From positions 23,532 through 87,531 of the forward strand of contig JASHNW010000015.1 of the NCBI GenBank assembly GCA_030041435.1: DNA of 64,000 bases, read 5' to 3'. The position numbers and the translations under genes were made by a program. Positions 51,616-61,043 of this stretch are shown here, piece after piece; the first letter of the stretch is position 1; each line of letters starts with the position of its first letter. The stretch is from Acidobacteriaceae bacterium. GTDB taxonomy: Bacteria; Acidobacteriota; Terriglobia; Terriglobales; Acidobacteriaceae. The notes under the pieces are model-generated. The model was not told where the DNA came from. It made no database searches and was given only the letters and a program-made list of their open reading frames with translations.

Positions 51616-53820
51616 CTATGAGGAGCCGACGGTAAACGTGCCGACGGTGGTCACATTCGCGTCGGAGTTGCCGAGATAAACGGTGTACTGGCCGGGTGCG
51701 ACGAGCCAGGAGTCAGAGGTTGTATCCCAATACGACAGCGGGTGCGAGGAGTCGTTCTCGTCGACTTCGATGGTGACGGACTGCGACGCGCCTGGCTGCA
51801 GCGTCACTTTTTGCCATTTAACGAGGCGATGCGGCGGCTCGCCGAGGCCGGCAGGCATGCCGAGGTAGACCTGGCCGACTTCCGCTCCGGCCACGGTTCC
51901 GGTATTTGTAAGCGTGAAGGTTACCTGGATATTCGGATTCGTCGCAGACGAGAGGTTGTTGACCAACGCGGCGTTGGTGAACGTGAACGTTGTGTAGGAG
52001 AGGCCGAAGCCGAAGGGAAAGAGCGGCGTCAGCCCCTGAGAATCGAACCATTTGTAACCGACGTTGAACCCTTCTGTGTAATTCACGGGGAAAGGCGTGG
52101 TGCCGTCGGGCGGCTGCGGGATGTTGGGGCGCGGGAGCTGATCCACGCTGGCCGGGAAGGTGATGGGCAGCTTGCCCGACGGGTTGGTCTTGCCGAAGAG
52201 GAGATCGGCGATCGCCGGACCACCGCGCTGGCCGGGGTACCAGGCTTCCAGCACCGCATTCACCTGGCTGAGCCACGGCATGACAATGGCGCCAGCGCTC
52301 TCGATGACGACGACGGTGTGGGAATTGGCGGCGGCGACGGCGCTGACGAGCGCATCCTGATCGATGTTGTTGACAGGATCGGTGAGATTGAGGCTGGCGA
52401 GATCCATGCCTTCGCTGGTCCACTGATTCACGAAGACAATCGCTGCCTGGGAAGACGCAGCGAGCGAGGCGGCGGAGGCGGCATCAGTGCCTTCGTCGAA
52501 CTGGACCTTCGCGTTGGGAACCATGGCCTCGATGGCCTGCACGGGCGAGGAGGGATCCCAGATCATCTGGGCCCAGCACGGCGGACAGGGAGTACCGTCA
52601 ACGAGCGCGGGACCGCCGACCGGCTGCACCTGAGCGGATCCGCCGCCGGAAAGGACTCCGATGTCGGCGTGCGAGCCAATGACGGCGATGGAGGTAACGC
52701 CGGGGCTGAGTGGGAGCTGCGCATTTGCGTTTTTCAGAAGCACAGCCCCGTTCTCCTCCACCTGTTGCGCGATGGTGGCATCGGCTGCGGCGGAGATGGG
52801 CTGCAATGTCTGCGGGTAATCGAAAAGGCCCGCTGCGAACATGGCGCGGAGCACGCGGTGCGCCATGTTGTCGAGGCGCGACTGCGCGACTTGTCCTCCC
52901 TGAATGGCGGCAGGAAGCTGCGAGAGGTAGATCTGGTCGGGTTGCTCCTGGTCGAGGCCGGCGTTAGCGGCGGCGACCGTGCTGTGCGTGGCTTCCCAGT
53001 CGGACATGACGAAGCCGGGAAAGTTCCAGCCGGTCTTGAGCACCTGGGTGAGGAGATACGGGTTTTCGCAATTCCACGTGCCGTTGGTGAGGTTGTACGA
53101 GCACATCACAGACTGGACGTTCGCATCTTTGACGCCGATCTCGAAGGCGAGCAGGTCGCTTTCGCGGCCGCCACGGTCGTCGATGATGACGTTGGCGGTG
53201 GTGCGGCCGGTTTCCTGATCGTTGAAGGAGAAGTGCTTCATTTGCGCAATGACGTGCTCTGCCTGGACGCCTTCAAGATGCGCGGCGGCGATCTTGCCGG
53301 CGAGGATGGGGTCTTCCCCTTTGGTTTCGAAGGTGCGCCCATCGCGCGGCTCGCGGCCGATGAGGTTGGTGTTGCCGCCGAGGTTCACGTTCATGCCGTA
53401 GTCGGCAAGCTCGGTGCCGATGACCTGGCCGTAGGAGTATGCGGCGGTCGTGTCCCATCCGGCGGCGCTGGCGATGGAGGACGGGAGCGCAGTTGCCGGG
53501 CCTACGCCGTTGCCCACGCCCACGCTGCCGTCAGCGATGTAGAGGGCGGGGATGTTAAGCGATGGAATGCCAGCAACGTAGCCCGCTCCGCCGCGGGGGA
53601 AGCTGTAGTTGAAGCTGGAATCGTTGGCGACGCCGCCTTCGACCATCTGGAGTTTCTGGGCCTGCGTCATTTGCGCGATCAGGGCGTCGGCACGCTGGTC
53701 GGGGGTTTCGGAAGGCGGATTATTCGACGTTGTCGCGGTTGATGACGAGGAGCCGCAGGCGGCCAGAGCGAGAAGCAGCAGGCTGGCGAAACAAGACGAA
53801 AAAAGATGGCGGAGAGGCAT
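51616..53820 (-). CDS. GH3 beta-glucosidase-type lipoprotein
   Basis: 734 aa. ATG 53820 with GGGAGGT 4-6 nt upstream. Lipoprotein signal with lipobox LAAC (LLLLALAACGSSSS), so membrane-anchored in the periplasm or outer membrane. GH3 N-terminal barrel: IPALYIADGSVGVGNGVGPA, GREPRDGRTFETKGEDPILA, KHFSFNDQETGRTTAN, nucleophile FVMSDWEATHS. The second domain (SIAVIGSHADIGVLSGGGSA) and fibronectin-III-like C-terminus (TLTNTGTVAGAEVGQVYLG) complete the three-domain form. It hydrolyses beta-linked sugars, probably beta-glucosides; exact linkage unknown. Single gene. Confidence 0.94.
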   Translation of the reverse strand: MPLRHLFSSCFASLLLLALAACGSSSSTATTSNNPPSETPDQRADALIAQMTQAQKLQMVEGGVANDSSFNYSFPRGGAGYVAGIPSLNIPALYIADGSVGVGNGVGPATALPSSIASAAGWDTTAAYSYGQVIGTELADYGMNVNLGGNTNLIGREPRDGRTFETKGEDPILAGKIAAAHLEGVQAEHVIAQMKHFSFNDQETGRTTANVIIDDRGGRESDLLAFEIGVKDANVQSVMCSYNLTNGTWNCENPYLLTQVLKTGWNFPGFVMSDWEATHSTVAAANAGLDQEQPDQIYLSQLPAAIQGGQVAQSRLDNMAHRVLRAMFAAGLFDYPQTLQPISAAADATIAQQVEENGAVLLKNANAQLPLSPGVTSIAVIGSHADIGVLSGGGSAQVQPVGGPALVDGTPCPPCWAQMIWDPSSPVQAIEAMVPNAKVQFDEGTDAASAASLAASSQAAIVFVNQWTSEGMDLASLNLTDPVNNIDQDALVSAVAAANSHTVVVIESAGAIVMPWLSQVNAVLEAWYPGQRGGPAIADLLFGKTNPSGKLPITFPASVDQLPRPNIPQPPDGTTPFPVNYTEGFNVGYKWFDSQGLTPLFPFGFGLSYTTFTFTNAALVNNLSSATNPNIQVTFTLTNTGTVAGAEVGQVYLGMPAGLGEPPHRLVKWQKVTLQPGASQSVTIEVDENDSSHPLSYWDTTSDSWLVAPGQYTVYLGNSDANVTTVGTFTVGSS

Positions 53821-53906
53821 GCTTACCTCCCAACAGCAACAACGTAGTCTAGTCCGTTTTCGAGGGAGCGGCGCTTGTTTCGGACGCGATTTTGAACCTG
53901 TCGCTA

Positions 53907-55523
53907 TTACTGAAGCGTGGCCGTGCGCAGAAAATCGAACATGCCGGAAGGGTTGGGCTGGATGTTGGACAGGCGGCGCGAGTGGACCACGACCGAGTTG
54001 AGATACCAGAGATTCATTGACGGCAGATCGTGGGCGAGGATCTGCTGGATGCGGACGTAGTCGGTGCGCTGGCGGCTGCGATCCGTGGTGGAGGCGCCGT
54101 CGGCGATGAGGCGGTCGACCTCGGGGTTCGAGTAGAAGCCGCGGTTGCTGCCGCGGGGCGGGAAGCTGCCCGAGTCGAAAGCGTAGCGGTAGATGTCGGG
54201 GTTCTCGTTGCCGCCGATCCAGCGCGAAGGCGCAATCTGGAAGGCGCCGCGCACCAGGTCGGAATAAAACGTGGCGAATTCGTAGCTGCGCAGATCGAGC
54301 GCGATGCCGGCCAGCGCCAGTTCCTGCTGCATGGCAACGGCGACGAGGCGAACGGTTTCGTCGTTCGAGGTCTTTTCGGAGATGTGGAAGCGGATGCCAT
54401 CGCGACCGCGCGGGTAGCCGGCCCGATCGAGCAGCGCATTGGCGGCCGCGGGATCGTACGGGTGCTGCTCCACATCAGCGGTGAAGGCCCAGTGCTGCGG
54501 CGGGAGCAGGCTCTCGGCGAGCCGCGCCTGGCCGCGGTAAATGGTCTGGATGATGAGCGGGCGATTGATGGCGTCGGCGATGGCGGTGCGCACGCGCACG
54601 TCGCGCAGGATGGGGTCGCGCAGGTTGAAGACGAGATAGTAGAGGTTGGTGCCGGGCCCCTGGTCGATGACCAGATGGGGGTCGCGGCCAAGGGAGTCGA
54701 TCATATCGGGGGAGAGCGCGTTGCTCTCGACGTCGGCGGAGCCTTTCTGCAGCTCGAGGGCGCGCGTAGTGTCGTCGGGCACAACGGCGAAGCGGATGCG
54801 CGCGATCTTCGCCGGCGAATCCCAGTAGGAGGGGTTGCGCGCGAGCACGACGTCGCGATCGATCTGCTGGCTGACGAAGGCGAAGGGACCGCTGCCGACA
54901 GGGTGACGCCAGAAGTCGCGGCCGCTGCCGTAGGGAACGATGCCGATGGCGCCGTCGCAGAGGTTGAAGAGCAGCGCAGGGTCAGGCTTTTTGAGGTGGA
55001 AGACGACGGTGGCGGGGTCGGGCGCGTCAATGTGGTCGAGTGTGGTGAAGGAGCCGGCCTTCACGCTGATCACCGTGCCGTTCAGCAGCGAGTCGATGGT
55101 CCACTTGACGTCGCGCGAAGTGAGCGGCCGGCCGTCCTGGAAGCGGACACCTGTACGCAGATGAAAGACCCACGTCAGCGGGTCGGGATTCTCCCAGCTC
55201 GTTGCGAGAAACGGCTGGAGGCCGAAGTGCTCGTCGCGGCGGACGAGCGCGTCGAAGATCAGCGCGTCAATGTGCTCGGCCTGGGCGTCGGTGCCGATGC
55301 GGGGATCGAGGTTGGCGGGGCTGCTCTCGATGAGCATGACGACCGTGCCTGGGTCGGGGCGGCGCGAACACCCGGTGACAAGGCCGAGCAGGGAGCACAG
55401 GGCGCAGAGAAGAGCAAAGGAGCCGGGAGCCGGGAGCCAGGAGCCGGGAGCAGGTGGCTGGGAGCCGGGAGCCGGGAGCCGGTAGCCAGCAGCGAAAGGG
55501 CCGGCGGCGGACGACTTAGACAT
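53907..55523 (-). CDS. ABC transporter substrate-binding lipoprotein, family 5 (peptide/oligopeptide type)
   Basis: 538 aa from ATG 55523, which overlaps the end of anmK by 8 nt; this implies translational coupling. The signal peptide is odd: residues 1-15 are followed by three 7-residue units (LPAPGSQ, PPAPGSW, LPAPGSF) encoded by a 7-bp tandem repeat, and only then the hydrophobic core ALLCALCSLLGLVTG and lipobox Cys. The mature protein is a DppA/OppA-type binder: SSPANLDPRIGTDAQAEHID, WVFHLRTGVRFQDGRPLTSR, HPVGSGPFAFVSQQ and ARNPSYWDSPAKIARIRF. No permease or ATPase genes are adjacent. Context with nagZ and anmK suggests a muropeptide or cell-wall peptide ligand, like MppA; this is inference. 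Confidence 0.88.
   Translation of the reverse strand: MSKSSAAGPFAAGYRLPAPGSQPPAPGSWLPAPGSFALLCALCSLLGLVTGCSRRPDPGTVVMLIESSPANLDPRIGTDAQAEHIDALIFDALVRRDEHFGLQPFLATSWENPDPLTWVFHLRTGVRFQDGRPLTSRDVKWTIDSLLNGTVISVKAGSFTTLDHIDAPDPATVVFHLKKPDPALLFNLCDGAIGIVPYGSGRDFWRHPVGSGPFAFVSQQIDRDVVLARNPSYWDSPAKIARIRFAVVPDDTTRALELQKGSADVESNALSPDMIDSLGRDPHLVIDQGPGTNLYYLVFNLRDPILRDVRVRTAIADAINRPLIIQTIYRGQARLAESLLPPQHWAFTADVEQHPYDPAAANALLDRAGYPRGRDGIRFHISEKTSNDETVRLVAVAMQQELALAGIALDLRSYEFATFYSDLVRGAFQIAPSRWIGGNENPDIYRYAFDSGSFPPRGSNRGFYSNPEVDRLIADGASTTDRSRQRTDYVRIQQILAHDLPSMNLWYLNSVVVHSRRLSNIQPNPSGMFDFLRTATLQ
55421..55487. repeat. 7-bp tandem repeat inside the signal-peptide coding region
   Basis: About nine heptamers AGCCGGG or close variants run from 55421 to 55483 plus a partial unit, interrupted by AGCAGGTGGCTGGG. 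The array is in frame as 21 codons. A change of one or two units would shift the frame of the lipoprotein. Confidence 0.8.
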
Positions 55524-56694
55524 AGGCGATTTGCCCGAGGATAGCCGGGCGAGATGCTCCGGTGGCCGAAGGAACGTTGCCGGGGCGATGATGCCAGGTC
55601 TGATATGCAAGCAGGGCGAAGGCGGCGGCTTCTTTGGCGGCGGCGGGCAAGCCGGTGGCATCGCTGCTGGTGAGGGTGCAGTTGTCGTCCTCGAACAGAG
55701 TGCGCAGGGCAGAGAGAAGGAAGCTGTTGCGGGCGCCTCCGCCGGAGACGATGCAATCGATCGGGGCTGGCTCCGTCAGCGGGAGCACCCATGCGCGAAC
55801 CGCCTTCCAGATGGTGAGCGCGGTGAAAATGGTGGCAGTTGCCACGGCGTCTTCGGGTTTGCCGCCGGCGTTGCGGCAGGCGGCGAGGAAGCGCGCGACG
55901 TATTCCGCACCGAACTGCTCGCGTCCGGCGGATTTGGGCGGGCCCTGACGAAAGAACTTCTCGCGCAGATAGGACGAGGCAACACGCTCCAGAAATTTCC
56001 CTCGCGCGGCAGTTCTGCCATCGCGATCGAAGGGCTTGCCGAAGAGCTGCTGCATGAGCGCGTCAATGACCATGTTGCCGGGCCCGGTATCGAAGGCGAT
56101 CACTTTGTCCGGTGGCGCTCCGGCGGGAATCGCGGTGAGGTTGCCGATGCCGCCGACGTTCTGCAGAACGCGCGCGCGGGTGGGATGCGCGAAGCAAACA
56201 TAATCGAAGAGCGGAACCAGCGGCGCTCCCTGGCCGCCGAGCGCCATATCGGCGGGGCGGAAATTGGAAACGACAGGAACGCCGCACTCCGTCGCGATCA
56301 GGGCCGGTTCCCCGAGCTGCCAGGTGCAGGCGAAGCGGCGGCCCGCGTAGGGCGCGGGCGCGGCCTGGTGGTAGAGGGTCTGGCCGTGGCAGCCAACGAG
56401 GGCGGGTCTCTTCTTCGTTGCAGCGATCGTGTCGCGGAGCGCTTCGGCATAGGCGATGCCGAGACGCCAGTTCAGCCGCGCCAGTTCGGCAGTGGAGATG
56501 GACGGCGCATTCATCGCGGCAAGAATGGCCTTGCGCAGCACGCGCGGGAACGGCCAGGCGTGGTGCGCCAGCAACTCCAGTTTCGGATAAGGGCGCCCGG
56601 CGCAGGCCGCGATGCGCACCAGCGCGACGTCAATGCCGTCGGCGGAGGTTCCGCTCATGATGCCGGCGACGACGAGGGGTTTGCTTTGCTTCAT
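55516..56694 (-). CDS. anmK: Anhydro-N-acetylmuramic acid kinase
   Basis: 392 aa cytosolic enzyme that phosphorylates and opens 1,6-anhydroMurNAc to MurNAc-6-phosphate in murein recycling. Diagnostic stretches: AGIMSGTSADGIDVALVRI, VGCHGQTLYHQA, VVSNFRPADMALGGQGAPLV, QNVGGIGNLTAIP, AFDTGPGNMVIDALMQ and IVSGGGARNSFLL. Length fits (about 370-390 aa). It starts 11 bp after nagZ, and its stop overlaps the start of the substrate-binding lipoprotein gene, making a compact recycling operon. Confidence 0.95.
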   Translation of the reverse strand: MKQSKPLVVAGIMSGTSADGIDVALVRIAACAGRPYPKLELLAHHAWPFPRVLRKAILAAMNAPSISTAELARLNWRLGIAYAEALRDTIAATKKRPALVGCHGQTLYHQAAPAPYAGRRFACTWQLGEPALIATECGVPVVSNFRPADMALGGQGAPLVPLFDYVCFAHPTRARVLQNVGGIGNLTAIPAGAPPDKVIAFDTGPGNMVIDALMQQLFGKPFDRDGRTAARGKFLERVASSYLREKFFRQGPPKSAGREQFGAEYVARFLAACRNAGGKPEDAVATATIFTALTIWKAVRAWVLPLTEPAPIDCIVSGGGARNSFLLSALRTLFEDDNCTLTSSDATGLPAAAKEAAAFALLAYQTWHHRPGNVPSATGASRPAILGQIAYV

Positions 56695-56705
56695 GCCCCA
56701 TCAGA

Positions 56706-57911
56706 TTACGACGCCGCGCCTTCCCAGCGTGCGGGATCGAGGGAAACAACCGGCGCTTCGCCGACGGACCTGGCGAACTGGCGAACCTCCTCGCACAGGC
56801 GGTTCATGCGGATTTCCGAGAGATTCTGACGGCGCGGTGCATGCAGCCACTGCTTTTTCGAGCGGTAGATCTTGCGCCACGCGCTGGCGACGAGTTCGCG
56901 GAACGCAGCAGACCTCTCCGTCTCCTTCAGCAGAGCTTCATAGGCGCGCATCACGAGCGCGGGGTCGCGGCAGATCTCGATCATCTGGATGCCGGCCGCG
57001 ACGGCCTGGACGACGGCGTCTTCGATGGACATCTGCGAGAGGATGCCGCCCATCTCCATGTCGTCGGAAAGGATGATGCCGCGGAACCGCACCTGGCGGC
57101 GCAGGACGTTGGTGACCCAGTAGCGCGAGACGGTGGCCAGTGCGGGGTCGCGTCCGGGCCACGGATACGACGCGTGCGCGACCATGGCAAAGGGGAGACG
57201 GTTGCCGACGGCGAGCCAGGGAGCGAGATCGGTGCGCCACATTAGGCGCGTCTGGCGGTGAATGACCGGCGTGGACTGGTGGGAGTCGACCGTGGCTCCG
57301 CCGAGGCCGGGAAAGTGTTTGCCGCAGCCGAGCATCTCTTCCATGCTGAGGCCGGAGGCGAAGTAGCGGGCGTAGTCGATGACGCGCCACGGCTCGGCGG
57401 CGACGGCGCGGGTGCGCAGGATGGAGGCGGACTCCGGCAGCGCAAGGTCGAGAACTGGAGCGAGCACCACGTTGAAGCCCAGCGCGTGGGCTTCGCGGCC
57501 GATGAGCTGGCCGTGCCGGCGGTAGAGGTTGCGCTTGCCGGTGGCGAAGACGGCCGCGGGCGAGGGCATAGGGTGAATGACGTCGCGCAACCGGTCGACG
57601 AGGCCGCCTTCAACATCGACGCAGCGGAACAACGGCGTGCTGCCGAGACTATCGGCTTCGTGGAGCAACGCGGCGGTCTGCGCGGCCTCCTCGATGTTGC
57701 GCCGAAAGAGGATAATGCCGCCGGGACGGATGCGACCCATCCAGGCCCGCTCTTCGGCGGAGAGCGAGATGGAGGCGAGCCCGGCAATAAGGATCTGGCC
57801 GGCTTGTTCGGCGAGCGGTACGTCGCGGCGGCGCGGCATGAAAACGCGTCCCTGGCGCCGCGGGTCGCGCATGCCCGGCGGGGGTTCCGGAGCCTTGCGT
57901 CTCGAGCTCAT
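56706..57911 (-). CDS. nagZ: Beta-N-acetylhexosaminidase (NagZ-like, GH3)
   Basis: 401 aa from ATG 57911 (an internal Met at 57839 is possible). It cleaves GlcNAc from GlcNAc-anhydroMurNAc peptides. Key motifs: GGIILFRRN, FRCVDVEGGLVDRL, LGFNVVLAPVLDLAL, GKHFPGLGGATVDSHQSTPV (the Lys-His and Asp-x-His catalytic loop of NagZ) and nucleophile ILSDDMEMGGI. No signal peptide, so cytosolic. It lies 35 bp after mutS and 11 bp before anmK, same strand. The C-terminal about 60 residues extend beyond E. coli NagZ (341 aa). Confidence 0.93.
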   Translation of the reverse strand: MSSRRKAPEPPPGMRDPRRQGRVFMPRRRDVPLAEQAGQILIAGLASISLSAEERAWMGRIRPGGIILFRRNIEEAAQTAALLHEADSLGSTPLFRCVDVEGGLVDRLRDVIHPMPSPAAVFATGKRNLYRRHGQLIGREAHALGFNVVLAPVLDLALPESASILRTRAVAAEPWRVIDYARYFASGLSMEEMLGCGKHFPGLGGATVDSHQSTPVIHRQTRLMWRTDLAPWLAVGNRLPFAMVAHASYPWPGRDPALATVSRYWVTNVLRRQVRFRGIILSDDMEMGGILSQMSIEDAVVQAVAAGIQMIEICRDPALVMRAYEALLKETERSAAFRELVASAWRKIYRSKKQWLHAPRRQNLSEIRMNRLCEEVRQFARSVGEAPVVSLDPARWEGAAS

Positions 57912-57946
57912 GAGATGGGGCCTCTCATCTGCTGCGATCAACCTAC

Positions 57947-60661
57947 TCAGCCTTTGATTTCCGTCTTCAGTTCTTCCAGAAGATTCAGCGCCTGGAGCGG
58001 CGTAAGGGTATCGATGTCGGTCTGCGCCAGACGATCGAGGATGCGCTGCGAAAGAGGAGTAAAGATGGTGAGCTGCAGCGCAGGCTCGGTCTCCACCGCG
58101 ACGTTATGCCGCTCGGAACGCTCATGCTGCTTCAGCACCTGACGTGCGCGATGGATTACAGCCGGCGGCAGGCCGGCCAGGCGCGCCACGTCGATTCCGT
58201 AACTCCGGTTCGCAGGCCCCTGCTCTATCCGATGCAAAAAAACGATGCCCTGGGGGCTTTCGCTGACCGAGACATGCAGGTTTTTGAGGCGGGGAAACTC
58301 GTCCGCCAACATGGTGAGCTCGTGATAGTGGGTCGCGAACAGGGAGCGGGCGCCGATGTGGCGCTGCAGGTACTCGAGAGTGGCCCAGGCGAGCGAAAGT
58401 CCGTCGAAAGTGGAGGTGCCGCGGCCCATTTCGTCGAGCAGAATGAGGGACTGCGCGGTGGCGGTGTTCAGGATGGTAGCGGTTTCGGTCATCTCGACCA
58501 TAAACGTGGACCTGCCCCGCGCCAGATTGTCCGAGGCGCCGATGCGCGTGTAGATGCGATCGACGATGCCGTAGGTCATACGGTCTGCGGGCACGAAGCT
58601 GCCCGCCTGGGCCAGGATGACGAGCAGGGCCGCCTGGCGCAGGTAGGTGGACTTTCCGCCCATGTTGGGCCCTGTGATTAAAAGCAGGTTGGGATGGGAG
58701 GTGTTTTCGCTGGCGTCGAGGAACAAATCGTTCGGAACGAAGCGGGATTCGCCGGCTTCGTCCATCAGGCGCTCGATGACGGGGTGGCGGCCGGAGGCGA
58801 TTTCGAGGATGGGCGCGGGGTCGACGCGGGGGCGTGTGTAGTTGCGCAGGGCGGCGAGGTGGGCGAAGCAGGCGACGAGGTCGATTTCCGCCACTGCCGT
58901 GCTGGCCCGTCGGATGCGCCCGGCGTTTTCGACGATGCGAGCGCGCAAGGCGGCGAAGAGCCGCTTTTCAATTTCGATGGAGCGCTCCTGTGCGCTAAGG
59001 ACTTTGGTTTCGTAGTCTTTCAGCTCGGGGGTCGTGAAGCGCTCGGCGTTGACCAGGGTCTGCTTGCGTTCGTAGTCGGCCGGGACGCTGGAGAGGTTCG
59101 ATTTGGTGATTTCGATGTAGTAGCCGAAGACGGAGTTGAAGCGGACTTTCAGCGATCCGATGCCGGTGCGGCGGCGCTCGCGGTCCTCGATGGCGGCGAT
59201 GGAGGCTCGGCCGCTCGATCCGACGGAGCGCAGGTCGTCCAGCTCTGCATCGATGCCCGGGGCGATCACGCCGCCTTCGGCCAGGGTGAGCGGGGGTTCG
59301 GGAACGAGCGTGGCGGAGATTGCTGCGCAGAGGTCGTCGAGGGGGGCGAGCGAGCCAGCGTTCGCCCAGAACGACTGTGCGTCCAGCGAGACGAGTGGTG
59401 ACCCTGGCTGCGGGGCAAGCGAGGCTGCGGATTTTTTGACTTCAGGCAGATGGCGCAGAGACGCGGCAAGGGCAAGCAGATCGCGGGGTCCGGCGCTGTC
59501 CAGCGAGATGCGCGCGAGGAGGCGATCCAGGTCGAGGACCCCGGAAAGAGCGCGGCGCAGTTCCTCGCGCCGGATAAGGTCGGTACGGGCGGCTTCCACG
59601 GCGGCGTAGCGGGATTCAATCGCAGCGGCGTCGATCATGGGCCGCAACAGGGTGGACCGCAGCATGCGTTTTCCCATGGGGGTGCAGCAGGCATCCATGG
59701 TGCGGAAGAGGGTTGTTTCCGGGCCGGAGTCGGTAAAGAGCGGGTCCACCAGCTCGAGATTGCGGACGGTGACCTGATCGATGTGGAGGTGCTCGGCGCG
59801 GCGATAGAAGCGGAGGGTATCGACGTGGCCGGCCTCGGACTGCTGGGTGCTCCGGACGTAATGGATGATGGCGCCGGCGGCAGTGGCCGCAGCGGAATGA
59901 CCCTGAAGGCCGAAACCTTCGAGGCCACGGCTGCCCAGTTGGCGTTCGAGGAGAGGAATGGCGAAATCGGGCGAGAACACCCAGTCATCGACCGGAGTGC
60001 GGGTGCCGACCTGGGCCAGCAGGGGATCGAGGGTCGCGGCGTCGGTTTTGGGGCCGAAAGGGCCGCGCGCCGCGGGGAAAATCAGCTCGCTCGGCGCGAG
60101 GCGAAGGAGCTCATCGAGGCACTGTGCGGTGGCGCCAGGGCCGGAGAACTCCGTGGCGCGAAAGTCGGCCGTCGAGAGGTCGAGGTAAGCGAGCCCGGCG
60201 GCCTCGCCTGCCAGGTGGACGGCCGCGAGGTAGTTGCTCTGCTCGGCAGCCAGCGCGGGGTCAAGAGCGGTGCCGGGGGTGAGAACACGGGTGACTTCGC
60301 GGCGGACGATCTTCTTCGCGAGCTTCGGGTCCTCCATCTGTTCGCAGATGGCGACGCGGTAGCCCTTGCGCAGCAGTCGAGCGATATAGCTTTCGGCGGC
60401 GTGATAAGGAACGCCGCACATGGGGACGTTGCGCTCCTTGTCGCGGGCGGTGAGCGTGATCTGCAGCTCGCGGGAGGCGGTTTTAGCGTCGTCGAAAAAG
60501 AGCTCGTAGAAGTCGCCGAGGCGAAAAAAGAGCAGCGCGTCGGGATGCTGGCGTTTAGCGGCCAGGTACTGGCGCATGAGAGGAGTTTGGGAGTCGGTCG
60601 CGGCCTCAGGCACGGGAAGCGTCAGGATATCGCACCCCTCGGTGCGGAGGTTCTTCGCCAT
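57947..60661 (-). CDS. mutS: DNA mismatch repair protein MutS
   Basis: 904 aa mismatch-recognition ATPase. N-terminal domain I has the mismatch-contacting FFRLGDFYELFFDDA (Phe-x-Glu family motif in altered form, FYE). Connector, lever and clamp follow (IEITKSNLSSVPADYERKQT). The ATPase has Walker A GPNMGGKSTYLRQ, FTRIG-type YTRIGASDNLARGRSTFMVE, Walker B LILLDEMGRGTSTFDG and ATHYHELTML. The C-terminal helices are short, as usual. First gene of the mutS-nagZ-anmK-lipoprotein unit; mutL is not in the window. Confidence 0.97.
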   Translation of the reverse strand: MAKNLRTEGCDILTLPVPEAATDSQTPLMRQYLAAKRQHPDALLFFRLGDFYELFFDDAKTASRELQITLTARDKERNVPMCGVPYHAAESYIARLLRKGYRVAICEQMEDPKLAKKIVRREVTRVLTPGTALDPALAAEQSNYLAAVHLAGEAAGLAYLDLSTADFRATEFSGPGATAQCLDELLRLAPSELIFPAARGPFGPKTDAATLDPLLAQVGTRTPVDDWVFSPDFAIPLLERQLGSRGLEGFGLQGHSAAATAAGAIIHYVRSTQQSEAGHVDTLRFYRRAEHLHIDQVTVRNLELVDPLFTDSGPETTLFRTMDACCTPMGKRMLRSTLLRPMIDAAAIESRYAAVEAARTDLIRREELRRALSGVLDLDRLLARISLDSAGPRDLLALAASLRHLPEVKKSAASLAPQPGSPLVSLDAQSFWANAGSLAPLDDLCAAISATLVPEPPLTLAEGGVIAPGIDAELDDLRSVGSSGRASIAAIEDRERRRTGIGSLKVRFNSVFGYYIEITKSNLSSVPADYERKQTLVNAERFTTPELKDYETKVLSAQERSIEIEKRLFAALRARIVENAGRIRRASTAVAEIDLVACFAHLAALRNYTRPRVDPAPILEIASGRHPVIERLMDEAGESRFVPNDLFLDASENTSHPNLLLITGPNMGGKSTYLRQAALLVILAQAGSFVPADRMTYGIVDRIYTRIGASDNLARGRSTFMVEMTETATILNTATAQSLILLDEMGRGTSTFDGLSLAWATLEYLQRHIGARSLFATHYHELTMLADEFPRLKNLHVSVSESPQGIVFLHRIEQGPANRSYGIDVARLAGLPPAVIHRARQVLKQHERSERHNVAVETEPALQLTIFTPLSQRILDRLAQTDIDTLTPLQALNLLEELKTEIKG

Positions 60662-60694
60662 GCCGGGGCCTCGTGGGACCGGTCCGCGTGGGAT

Positions 60695-60724
60695 TTGAGT
60701 AGCATAATTATCTTTTTGTAATTA
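60695..60724 (+). promoter_or_regulatory. brnTA promoter with AT-rich repeat operator
   Basis: TTGAGT (60695-60700) and TGTAAT (60717-60722), spacer 16 bp. Two TAATTA boxes (60705-60710 and 60719-60724, 8 bp apart) lie inside it, a likely binding site for the BrnA antitoxin. The predicted transcript starts only a few nt before the brnT GTG. Confidence 0.55.
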
Positions 60725-60734
60725 CAATGGCCGA

Positions 60735-61043
60735 GTGGCCAGCATTCTCTTCGAATGGGACGAAGCGAAGAATCGCTCCAATCTGCGGAAGCACGGGGTC
60801 AGCTTCGAAGAGGCCAGCCAGGTATTTCTCGATCCGTTCCAGGTTTCTGTCCCGGACCTTGTTCAGGGCGGAGAGCAGCGGTGGAAGACGCTTGGAATGG
60901 TGGAACGATTGCTGTTGCTGACCGTCGCGCACACGGTGCGCGAAGAAACCGAAGCGGGCGAAGTGAGCGAAACGATCCGGATCGTCTCGGCTCGACCTGC
61001 TACCGCGAAAGAGAGGCGACAGTATGAAGAAGAAAATGGTTAG
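60735..61043 (+). CDS. brnT: BrnT-family toxin (RelE-like ribonuclease)
   Basis: 102 aa. GTG start at 60735; the nearby ATG at 60727 is in another frame. The family opening FEWDEAKNRSNLRKHGVSFE is present, followed by ASQVFLDPFQVSV, then LLLTVAHTVREE and the C-terminal IRIVSARPATAKERRQYEEE with its conserved Arg and Tyr. BrnT proteins inhibit growth by RNA cleavage and are neutralised by BrnA. It overlaps brnA by 20 bp and is divergent from mutS. Confidence 0.93.
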   Translation: MASILFEWDEAKNRSNLRKHGVSFEEASQVFLDPFQVSVPDLVQGGEQRWKTLGMVERLLLLTVAHTVREETEAGEVSETIRIVSARPATAKERRQYEEENG

